Source: Pseudomonadota bacterium (GTDB taxonomy: Bacteria > Pseudomonadota > Gammaproteobacteria > Burkholderiales > Burkholderiaceae_D). From it: DNA of 5,035 nucleotides. The stretch is taken from assembly GCA_023391395.1 (NCBI GenBank), contig JAEWBA010000201.1, positions 1-5,035 of the forward strand, given 5' to 3'. Position numbers and translations under genes: made by a program. The notes under the pieces were generated by a model. The model made no database searches. It saw nothing but the letters and a program-made list of their open reading frames with translations, and was not told the DNA's origin. Position 1 is the stretch's first letter, and each line of letters opens with the position of its first letter. Positions 1 through 5,035 of this stretch are shown piece by piece.

Positions 1-2
1 GC

Positions 3-665
<663 letters not shown>

Positions 666-673
666 ACGCTGCC

Positions 674-1567
674 ATGCGCTGGCTTGCGCGGATCGTCTCG
701 GCATGCGCCGCCCTGTTGCTGGCGGCGCCGAGCGCATTCGGCGCTATCTCGGTCAGCGATGACAGTGGCCGCAGCATCACCCTGCCGCAGCCGGCGCAAC
801 GCATTGTCAGCCTCGCTCCGCATGCCACCGAAATCCTGTTCGCCGCCGGCGCCGGCCAGCACATCGTGGGCGTCACCGAATACAGCGACTTTCCGCCCGC
901 CGCCCGCGACATCTCTTCGGTAGGCAGCGGCGTCGCCCTCGACCTGGAACGGATTGTGCGCCTGAAGCCGGACCTGGTGGTGGCTTGGGAGAGCGGCAAT
1001 TCGGCGCCGCAGGTGGCGCGGCTGGAAGCGCTGGGCATTCCTGTCTATCGCAGCGAACCGCACGATTTCGCGGCCATCGCCGCCACCATGGAAAAGCTGG
1101 GACGACTGACCGGCACGCCAGCCGCGGGTGAGAGCAACGCGGCTAATTTCCGGGCCCGTCTTGCGCAATTGCAGGCCCGCTATCGCCATCGCCCGCGCGT
1201 CACCGTGTTCTACCAGATCTGGCGCTCACCCCTGATGACCCTCAACGGCGAGCACATGGTGTCGGCGGCGCTCGACCTCTGTGGGGGCGAGAATATCTTC
1301 GCTTCCCTGCCCCAACTGGCGCCCACGGTGGGCATCGAATCGGTATTGCAGGCCGACCCGGATGCCATCATTGCCAGCAGCGGTGCGCGGGAAGACGGCC
1401 TGGCCCAGTGGCGGCGCTTTCCGAAATTGAAGGCGGTTGCCATGGGCAATCTGCTGGTGGTGGACGGCAATTTGCTCAACCGCCCAGGGCCGCGCGTGCT
1501 GGACGGGGTCGAGGCCCTGTGCCGTCTGCTCGACACCGTGCGCGAGAAGCGGCAGAGCAAGCGCTAG
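674..1567 (+). CDS. btuF: Periplasmic vitamin B12 (cobalamin)-binding protein of the BtuCDF ABC transporter
   Basis: This 297-residue protein is a cluster A-I (class III) substrate-binding protein that should capture cobalamin in the periplasm and deliver it to BtuCD. Residues 1 to 23 form a Sec signal peptide (positive start MRWLAR, hydrophobic core, likely cut after AFG); there is no lipobox cysteine. The first lobe has IVSLAPHATEILFAAG (44 to 59) followed by VGVTEYSDFP, and VVAWESGN (102 to 109), whose tryptophan corresponds to the corrin-contacting Trp of E. coli BtuF (VAWRGGN). The second lobe has VFYQIW (178 to 183), CGGENIF (203 to 209), GIESVLQADPDAII (220 to 233) and RPGPRVLDGVEALC (270 to 283). 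C203 and C283 match the positions of the E. coli disulfide pair (from memory). The ATG lies 8 nt after the panC stop; only a weak GGAA at 656 to 659 serves as ribosome site, so translation is probably coupled to panC. The remaining doubt is substrate: a related haem or siderophore binder is possible, but motifs and the nearby btuBCD favour cobalamin. Confidence 0.92.
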   Translation: MRWLARIVSACAALLLAAPSAFGAISVSDDSGRSITLPQPAQRIVSLAPHATEILFAAGAGQHIVGVTEYSDFPPAARDISSVGSGVALDLERIVRLKPDLVVAWESGNSAPQVARLEALGIPVYRSEPHDFAAIAATMEKLGRLTGTPAAGESNAANFRARLAQLQARYRHRPRVTVFYQIWRSPLMTLNGEHMVSAALDLCGGENIFASLPQLAPTVGIESVLQADPDAIIASSGAREDGLAQWRRFPKLKAVAMGNLLVVDGNLLNRPGPRVLDGVEALCRLLDTVREKRQSKR

Positions 1568-1691
1568 CGGCGAACGCCGAAACGCTGCAGCGGGCCTGGG
1601 CGATTTCCACGGCCCTCCCTGCCCTCCTCGATTTTCACCGGTAGCTACGGATGCCTTCGCCCTGGGGAGCGCACATGGCGTTGCCGTTGCG

Positions 1692-1711
1692 GATGTCCGG
1701 AAGTGGACATC
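1692..1711. other. Perfect inverted repeat (possible weak bidirectional terminator) between convergent genes
   Basis: GATGTCC (1692-1698) and GGACATC (1705-1711) are exact reverse complements around a 6-nt loop. The element lies in the 152-nt spacer between the convergent btuF and dinB-like genes, 8 nt beyond the dinB-like stop and 124 nt beyond the btuF stop. It is flanked on one side by an AT-rich stretch (AATAATAAT), which reads as ATTATTATT before the hairpin on the minus strand. No U-run follows the stem on either strand, so it is not a canonical intrinsic terminator. Position suggests a role in ending one or both transcripts or in protecting 3' ends; that is inference. The rest of the spacer (1568-1691) shows only small GC-rich palindromes such as CGGCGAACGCCG at 1568-1579. 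Confidence 0.35.
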
Positions 1712-1719
1712 AATAATAA

Positions 1720-2229
1720 TCAATCGGGCATCAGCATCAGATCCGTATCACCTGGATCGATCCCGCGCTGGCTCAGCATGGTCGTGACCTGGCCGCGGTG
1801 ATGGGTCTGGTGGTTGAACATGTGGGCCACCAAGAGCCACGCGGGCTTGGTGCGGTTGGTCTTGGCCAGGCCGCTGTACCAGGTGAAGTCGCGCCCCAGC
1901 CAGTCGGTGTCCAGGGTCGCCGCCCAGGCCAGGATGTCGGCATCCATGGCGATGCGCTCCTGCTTCAACACCTGCCAATCGTCGTAGATGTCGCTGCCGG
2001 AAGCTGCCTTGGGATAGTCCTTTTCCAGCGGGCTGTTCTTGGCGAAGCGGCCCAGCCACGTGTAATCCGCCCAGATCAGGTGGTTCAGAGTGGAATGGAT
2101 GGAGCGGAAGAATGCGCCGCAATCGGCCTTGCGTTCGTCGTCGGTCAGGCGGTCGCAAGCGGCGTAGATCTTTTCATTCATCCAGCGGTTGTAGCGCGCC
2201 ATGGTTTGCGCATACTGCGGGGTAATCAT
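1720..2229 (-). CDS. DinB/YfiT-like four-helix metalloprotein of unknown substrate
   Basis: A 169-residue protein with the features of the DinB family (COG2318 type), small cytoplasmic four-helix bundles that bind a divalent metal through three histidines. The N-terminus (MITPQYAQTMARYNRWMNEKI) is the usual first helix with its YNRWMN pattern. The metal triad is visible as H50 in LNHLIWAD (48 to 55) and H140 and H144 in HMFNHQTHHRGQ (136 to 147); the HHRGQ segment is highly characteristic. Length is normal for the family. Characterised relatives in Gram-positive bacteria include thiol-dependent S-transferases; the role of proteobacterial members is mostly unknown, and the name comes from a damage-inducible Bacillus gene, not from E. 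coli polymerase IV. The ATG is well supported by GGAG at 2237-2240, 7 nt upstream. It follows the ParA-like gene by 40 nt, so the two probably share a transcript. No LexA-type box was seen, so damage induction is not supported. Confidence 0.9.
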   Translation of the reverse strand: MITPQYAQTMARYNRWMNEKIYAACDRLTDDERKADCGAFFRSIHSTLNHLIWADYTWLGRFAKNSPLEKDYPKAASGSDIYDDWQVLKQERIAMDADILAWAATLDTDWLGRDFTWYSGLAKTNRTKPAWLLVAHMFNHQTHHRGQVTTMLSQRGIDPGDTDLMLMPD

Positions 2230-2244
2230 CGTAATTCTCCGTTC

Positions 2245-2262
2245 GCCTCGGGGAGCCGAGGC
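2245..2262 (-). other. GC-rich intercistronic stem-loop before the dinB-like gene
   Basis: GCCTCGG (2245-2251) and CCGAGGC (2256-2262) pair perfectly around a 4-nt loop, giving a compact 7-bp stem with six GC pairs. It lies in the 40-nt gap between the ParA-like stop and the dinB-like start, and on the minus strand it ends 4 nt before the GGAG ribosome site. There is no following U-run (the RNA continues GAACGGAGAA), so it is not a classic terminator. It could stabilise the upstream message, attenuate read-through, or tune initiation of the dinB-like gene. These roles are inference; the pairing itself is seen directly. Confidence 0.5.
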
Positions 2263-2269
2263 ATAGGCG

Positions 2270-2881
2270 CTAGGTCTGCACCCAACTTACCAGTTCGCCC
2301 CACTGCTCGACATCCTTCTCTACCCGCGACGGCGCCACATCCCACAGGGTGGCGCCGTGCGCGGCAAGCTGCACGTAGTTCTGCGTGTCGCGCAGATAGC
2401 CCAGAACCGGCAAGCCCAGGTTGCCCGCGTAATGCGCAAGCTGATCCGCCGCCCGCGTGCGGAGATTGACGCGCATGCCCAGCACGCCAAGCGCGAACCG
2501 GCCTTGGCGCTGCGCCAGCTTCTGCAGGAAATCCTGGGTCGCCAGGATATCGAACATCGAGGGCTGCAGCGGCACGATTACCTTGTCGGCAATGCGCAAT
2601 ACCGCGTCCAGGCGGGCGCCATCGATGCCGGCCGGCGTGTCCAGAACGATGTGGGTGGTGCCCTTGGGCGGACGGGCAACATGGCCATCGACGATTTCCC
2701 ACGCCGCGATCGGCGGCAGGCTGGGCGGCCGCAATGCCAGCCAGGCGCGCGAGGATTGCTGCAGGTCGGCGTCGCCCAGCATGACCTTGTGCCCGTGCTT
2801 GGCGAAATAGCCGGCGAGATTGGTGGCAACGGTGCTCTTGCCGACGCCGCCCTTGGGATTTGCGATGGCTATGACTGGCAT
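2270..2881 (-). CDS. Orphan ParA/Soj-type deviant Walker ATPase
   Basis: A 203-residue P-loop ATPase of the ParA/MinD superfamily. These proteins dimerise on ATP and often bind DNA or a surface to segregate or position plasmids, chromosomes or protein clusters. Visible motifs: deviant Walker A PKGGVGKST (residues 9 to 17), with signature lysine K10 and catalytic lysine K15; the A' motif GDADLQQSS (36 to 44); the Walker B region HIVLDTPAG (77 to 85); and PLQPSMFDI (104 to 112), which matches the ParA P..PS..D segment. There is no N-terminal HTH domain, as in short type Ib-like ParAs, and no C-terminal amphipathic helix like that of MinD is obvious. No parB-like gene is adjacent, so the partner and cargo are unknown. 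The start is secure: GGAGG at 2888-2892 sits 6 nt upstream of the ATG. A dinB-like gene follows after 40 nt. Automated pipelines may call such proteins cobyrinic acid a,c-diamide synthase because they share the CbiA fold; length and motifs here argue against that. Confidence 0.9.
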   Translation of the reverse strand: MPVIAIANPKGGVGKSTVATNLAGYFAKHGHKVMLGDADLQQSSRAWLALRPPSLPPIAAWEIVDGHVARPPKGTTHIVLDTPAGIDGARLDAVLRIADKVIVPLQPSMFDILATQDFLQKLAQRQGRFALGVLGMRVNLRTRAADQLAHYAGNLGLPVLGYLRDTQNYVQLAAHGATLWDVAPSRVEKDVEQWGELVSWVQT

Positions 2882-2887
2882 GACTTC

Positions 2888-2892
2888 CCTCC
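2888..2892 (-). promoter_or_regulatory. Strong ribosome binding site of the ParA-like gene
   Basis: The minus strand reads GGAGG followed by a 6-nt spacer and the ATG at 2881. This fixes the start of the 203-residue protein and excludes the upstream in-frame or TTG-started alternatives in the spacer as better choices. Confidence 0.75.
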
Positions 2893-2936
2893 GCAGGTGT
2901 GCCGGACTCGCGCCGCCCGGACATGATTTTTTCGCA

Positions 2937-2966
2937 AGGATAGCATGGGGATTTCGGCGCAGTCAG
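2937..2966 (-). promoter_or_regulatory. Candidate sigma70-type promoter for the parA-like/dinB-like unit
   Basis: On the minus strand, CTGACT (2961-2966; 4 of 6 to TTGACA) is followed after 18 nt by TATCCT (2937-2942; 4 of 6 to TATAAT). Transcription would begin near 2930, giving a leader of about 50 nt before the parA-like ATG. The match is weak in a GC-rich genome, but the location, the 242-nt non-coding gap and the good downstream ribosome site make a promoter somewhere here likely. Confidence 0.3.
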
Positions 2967-3055
2967 GCACCGAGGCGGACGGGAAATGGGCGTCCATTGC
3001 TTGGATCTGTTTGATAAGCGTGGCGAGCGGCCCGGATTTTGGTCGAGGAGCGGAC

Positions 3056-3072
3056 GCGTACAATCTGTACGC
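3056..3072. promoter_or_regulatory. 17-bp perfect dyad, candidate operator or 3'-end hairpin
   Basis: GCGTACA (3056-3062), a 3-nt centre ATC, and TGTACGC (3066-3072) form an exact inverted repeat. It lies in the 242-nt gap between btuD and the ParA-like gene, 51 nt past the btuD stop and about 90 nt upstream of the candidate parA-like promoter. The 7-3-7 geometry with ACA...TGT inner ends fits a binding site for a dimeric regulator. As RNA it could instead form a small hairpin at the btuD 3' end, but no U-run follows. No regulator is named because none can be deduced from the site alone. Confidence 0.4.
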
Positions 3073-3123
3073 CGAGCACCGCAGGCCGAAAGCCGGGTCG
3101 CGCAGTAGCTTTGCAAACAGAGC

Positions 3124-3912
3124 CTAGCCCGGTATCGGCAAGAATACTGGGCCGCGGTCGCTGGCGAGCACCTCGAAGCGGCAGGCGAAGGCCGGTTCCA
3201 AGACCGAAGCGGTCAGCACTTCGTGGGCTGGTCCCGCCCAATGACGCCCTTCGGCCAGTACCAGGACATGCGTTGCATAGCGCGCCACCAGGTTGATGTC
3301 GTGGCAGGCGGCGATGACGGCCTTGGTCCCTGTGCCCTCCCCGGCACAGCACAGTTCGCGCAAGCGGCCCATGACCAGCAGTTGTGCGGCCGCATCCTGC
3401 TGCGCGGTCGGCTCGTCCAGCAGCAGCAAGTCGGGATCCTGCGCCAGCAAGGCGGCCAGCGCCACACGCTGGCGTTCGCCACCCGACAGGCTCATGATAT
3501 CGCGCGCCGCGCAGTCGGCCAGGCCGACTGCGGCCAGAGCCGAAGCCGCGATTGCCCGATCGGTTTCGTTCTCCCAACCCAATCCCGGCTGGTAGGGATG
3601 GCGCGCCGCGAGGACAGTTTCCAGCACGCTGCTGGAAAAGGCGTCGAATTGCTGCTGCATCATCAAGCCGCGCTTGCGCGCCAGGACATCCAAGGGGACC
3701 GCTTCCAGTTCGCGCCCTTCGAGAAGGACGCCTCCCGCCGCCGGAACATGCAAGCCGGCCAGAGTGTGCAAGAGAGTGCTCTTGCCCGCGCCATTCCGGC
3801 CGACCAAACACCAGAACTGGCCGGGCCTGACTTCCAGATCCAGGCCCATGCACAAGAGTTTTTCGCCGGCCTGCACCCGCAAGCCGCGCACGCCAAGCAG
3901 GGGGATACTCAT
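3124..3912 (-). CDS. btuD: Vitamin B12 ABC transporter ATP-binding protein
   Basis: A 262-residue ABC ATPase that would bind the cytoplasmic side of BtuC as a dimer and drive cobalamin import. Motifs in order: Walker A GRNGAGKST (residues 38 to 46), Q-loop in MMQQQF (84 to 89), signature LSGGERQR (142 to 149), Walker B LLLLDEP (162 to 168) with catalytic E167, and the switch histidine H204 in ACHDINLVA. The D-loop reads AQQD (170 to 173) instead of the common SALD but keeps the aspartate. The frame stays open upstream to 4182, but the true start is the ATG at 3912: it overlaps the btuC stop as ATGA, has AGGAG 6 nt upstream, and starts the protein at the normal family position (MSIPLLGVRGL). 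The family as a whole (FecE/HmuV/BtuD) also serves haem and ferric siderophores, so the B12 assignment rests on the neighbours: a btuB-like receptor and btuC in the same operon and btuF nearby. Confidence 0.9.
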   Translation of the reverse strand: MSIPLLGVRGLRVQAGEKLLCMGLDLEVRPGQFWCLVGRNGAGKSTLLHTLAGLHVPAAGGVLLEGRELEAVPLDVLARKRGLMMQQQFDAFSSSVLETVLAARHPYQPGLGWENETDRAIAASALAAVGLADCAARDIMSLSGGERQRVALAALLAQDPDLLLLDEPTAQQDAAAQLLVMGRLRELCCAGEGTGTKAVIAACHDINLVARYATHVLVLAEGRHWAGPAHEVLTASVLEPAFACRFEVLASDRGPVFLPIPG

Positions 3913-4889
3913 GCCCGGCTCCTGCTCAATAGCCACAGAAACACCGGAACGCCGGCCAGGGCAGTGATAACGCCGACCGGCAATTGGGTGGGAGCGACCA
4001 CGGTACGCGCCGCCAGGTCGGCTAGAGTCAGCACGCTGCCGCCGGCCAGTGCCGCCGCCGGCAACAGCAGGCGCTGGTCGTTGCCGAACAGCAGGCGGAT
4101 GGCGTGCGGCACCACCAGGCCGACGAAGCCGATGGTGCCCGCCACCGTTACCGCGGCCGCGGTTGCGATCGAGGCCACGCATAGAGTCGTCACGCGCAGG
4201 CGCAGGACCGGCACCCCCAGCAACTGGGCAAAGCTTTCGCCGCGCGCCAGCATATTAAGTTTCCTGGCGTTGAAAACCGCCCAGCAGAGCGCCGCCACCA
4301 GGACGATCCAGGCCGGCGCAAGGTAGCGATGCCCTTCCAGGTCGCCCAACAGCCAAAAGATCATGCCGCGCAATTGCGCATCCGGTGCTAGGCTCAGCAG
4401 CAAGGTGATCAGTGCACCGAAGCCGCTGGCGATCATGACGCCGGTCAGGATCAGCCGATGACCGACGACCTGCGGACCCAGCGATAGATGCCGCAAGGGG
4501 CGCCGCGCCAGCCCGAACAGTAACAGGACTGCGGCGGCCGCCCCGGTCGCCGCGCCGATCCCGGCAGCGCCATCCGGTGCCAGCCCGATCTGCAGGGCTC
4601 CCAGCATCGCCAGCAACGCGCCCGCCGCCGCGCCGCCGGACAGGCCCAGCACGTAGGGGTCGGCCAAGGGATTGCGCAACAGGACTTGCATCAGCGCACC
4701 CGAGACGGCGAGCAGACCGCCCACCGCAAAGGCCGCGAGGACACGCGGCAGGCGCAGCATGCGAACCAGATCGCTATCGAGCGAAGCGTGCAGACAGCCG
4801 GTACTGCCGCACAGCGTCGACACGCCAAGCGCGAGCGCAGCCAGCACGGCCAGACCGAACAGGATCGCGATGGCGCGCCGCAGGCTCAT
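3909..4889 (-). CDS. btuC: Vitamin B12 ABC transporter permease (FecCD family)
   Basis: A 326-residue, strongly hydrophobic inner-membrane protein of the FecCD/BtuC family, which forms the dimeric pore for cobalamin with BtuD on the cytoplasmic face and BtuF docking outside. About nine to ten membrane helices can be drawn, the clearest near residues 6-25, 48-70, 107-127, 146-168, 190-206, 234-258, 274-296 and 305-322. Family signatures: RLPRVLAAFAVGGLLAVSGA (46 to 65), whose arginines correspond to the BtuF-docking region of E. coli BtuC; RNPLADPYVLGLSGGA (72 to 87); the coupling-helix segment GESFAQLLGV (217 to 226) that contacts the ATPase; GTIGFVGLVVPHAIRLLFG (251 to 269); and PTQLPVGVITALAGVPVF (300 to 317). 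Length is typical. The ATG lies 3 nt after the btuB-like stop with no strong ribosome site, suggesting translational coupling; the stop overlaps the btuD start (ATGA). Siderophore or haem permeases look alike, so the substrate is assigned from context. Confidence 0.91.
   Translation of the reverse strand: MSLRRAIAILFGLAVLAALALGVSTLCGSTGCLHASLDSDLVRMLRLPRVLAAFAVGGLLAVSGALMQVLLRNPLADPYVLGLSGGAAAGALLAMLGALQIGLAPDGAAGIGAATGAAAAVLLLFGLARRPLRHLSLGPQVVGHRLILTGVMIASGFGALITLLLSLAPDAQLRGMIFWLLGDLEGHRYLAPAWIVLVAALCWAVFNARKLNMLARGESFAQLLGVPVLRLRVTTLCVASIATAAAVTVAGTIGFVGLVVPHAIRLLFGNDQRLLLPAAALAGGSVLTLADLAARTVVAPTQLPVGVITALAGVPVFLWLLSRSRA
3919..3923 (-). promoter_or_regulatory. Ribosome binding site that decides the btuD start
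   Basis: AGGAG on the minus strand lies inside the end of btuC, 6 nt before the btuD ATG at 3912. It supports the short start over the 90-codon longer open frame that begins at 4182 inside btuC. Confidence 0.75.
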
Positions 4890-4892
4890 GGC

Positions 4893-5035
4893 TTAAGGCT
4901 GCCAGCTTACGCCGACGAATACGCCGCGTGGCGGCTGGTTGAACCCGTAGGCGGTCTGGTACTTGCGGTCGAACAGGTTCTCCACACGGCCGAGAATCTC
5001 GACGGCCTTGGCCAGCGGATAGCGAGCGGTCATGT
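4893..5035 (-). CDS. btuB: TonB-dependent outer-membrane receptor, C-terminal end only (probable BtuB)
   Basis: The last 46 codons of a gene whose remainder lies beyond the right edge. The translation contains EILGRVENLFDRKYQTAYGF and then NQPPRGVFVGVSWQP before a TAA stop. The NLFDxxY pattern followed by YGF/Y and a final alternating beta-strand is the standard end of TonB-dependent 22-strand barrels and resembles E. coli BtuB (NLFDKDYETVYGY). Such receptors pull cobalamin or iron chelates across the outer membrane with energy from TonB-ExbB-ExbD. Its stop is 3 nt before the btuC start, so it heads the same operon. The plug domain, TonB box, signal peptide and any cobalamin riboswitch would all be outside the window. 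The chain ends in proline, with tryptophan third from last, rather than the usual terminal aromatic residue. Receptor identity is firm; the B12 specificity is inferred from the operon. Confidence 0.82.
   Translation of the reverse strand, partial: MTARYPLAKAVEILGRVENLFDRKYQTAYGFNQPPRGVFVGVSWQP

Noticed and set aside
1592..1615. Possible btuF terminator stem GGGCC (1592-1596) / GGCCC (1611-1615)
   Set aside because: Only five outer pairs, then an internal mismatch loop, and the nearest T-run is about 15 nt beyond the stem and short, so it does not meet intrinsic terminator criteria.
1601..1638. Imperfect direct repeat CGATTTCCAC (1601-1610) and CGATTTTCAC (1629-1638) after btuF
   Set aside because: Ten bases with one mismatch, present only twice in a skewed C-rich spacer, is weak evidence for a regulatory or mobile repeat.
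1720..2229. DNA polymerase IV reading of the DinB name
   Set aside because: The 169-residue protein has the His-triad four-helix pattern of the DinB/YfiT family, not Y-family polymerase motifs; the shared name is historical.
2869..3063. Small 64-residue minus-strand frame (TTG start) in the btuD-parA-like spacer
   Set aside because: It begins at a TTG inside the dyad, has no ribosome site seen, overlaps the parA-like start in another frame, and has no recognisable composition or domain.
3073..3123. Cobalamin riboswitch in the btuD-parA-like spacer, suggested by GCTACTGCG at 3101-3109 on the minus strand
   Set aside because: The resemblance to the GCCACTG core is short and imperfect. The larger conserved B12-box scaffold of about 200 nt is absent, and the next gene is not a B12 gene.
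2226..3853. Long open frames overlapping the parA-like gene, btuD and their spacer on both strands (for example 2226-3116 and 2963-3853 minus, 3223-4326 plus)
   Set aside because: They are low-complexity Arg/Gly/Pro/Ala-rich shadows typical of GC-rich DNA, lack family motifs, and overlap genes with clear motifs and ribosome sites.
3124..4182. Longer 352-residue version of BtuD starting at 4182
   Set aside because: The extra 90 residues are arginine/glycine-rich out-of-frame sequence inside btuC. The ATGA overlap, the AGGAG site and family length all support the start at 3912.

Overview
This window is ordinary chromosomal DNA, GC-rich (roughly 60 to 65 percent by eye) and densely coding. Protein style (a PanC with GFFTGV and FGKKDYQQL, tight operons with ATGA overlaps, a BtuB-like receptor ending in SWQP) suggests a betaproteobacterium, probably Burkholderiales such as an Oxalobacteraceae relative. 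That placement is inference from remembered sequence style, not from a search. No rRNA, tRNA, CRISPR array, insertion sequence or phage gene is visible.

Layout. The plus strand carries the 3' part of panC (pantothenate synthetase; 5' end outside the window) and, 8 nt later, a complete btuF-like gene for the periplasmic vitamin B12-binding protein. After a 152-nt convergent spacer, all remaining genes lie on the minus strand. Read in the direction of transcription (right to left) they are: the last 46 codons of a TonB-dependent receptor (probable btuB, truncated by the window edge), btuC (permease), btuD (ATPase), a 242-nt spacer, an orphan ParA-like ATPase, and a DinB-family protein.

How the genes work together. 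BtuB would bring cobalamin across the outer membrane, BtuF would bind it in the periplasm, and BtuC2D2 would pump it through the inner membrane at the cost of ATP. btuB, btuC and btuD form one tightly packed transcription unit (3-nt gap, then a 4-nt ATGA overlap). btuF is separated from it and sits in the pan operon on the other strand, pointing towards it. PanC joins pantoate and beta-alanine for coenzyme A synthesis and has no direct link to B12. The ParA-like and DinB-like genes lie between the two halves of the B12 system, probably as a two-gene unit with its own promoter; nothing in the sequence ties them to B12.

Non-coding signals are limited: a perfect 17-bp dyad in the btuD-parA spacer, a 7-bp GC-rich hairpin just before the dinB-like ribosome site, a 7-bp hairpin between the convergent btuF and dinB-like genes, and a weak promoter candidate before the parA-like gene. 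I found no clear evidence of a novel system. The points most worth checking are the split B12 locus, the orphan ParA and the two well-formed dyads around it.
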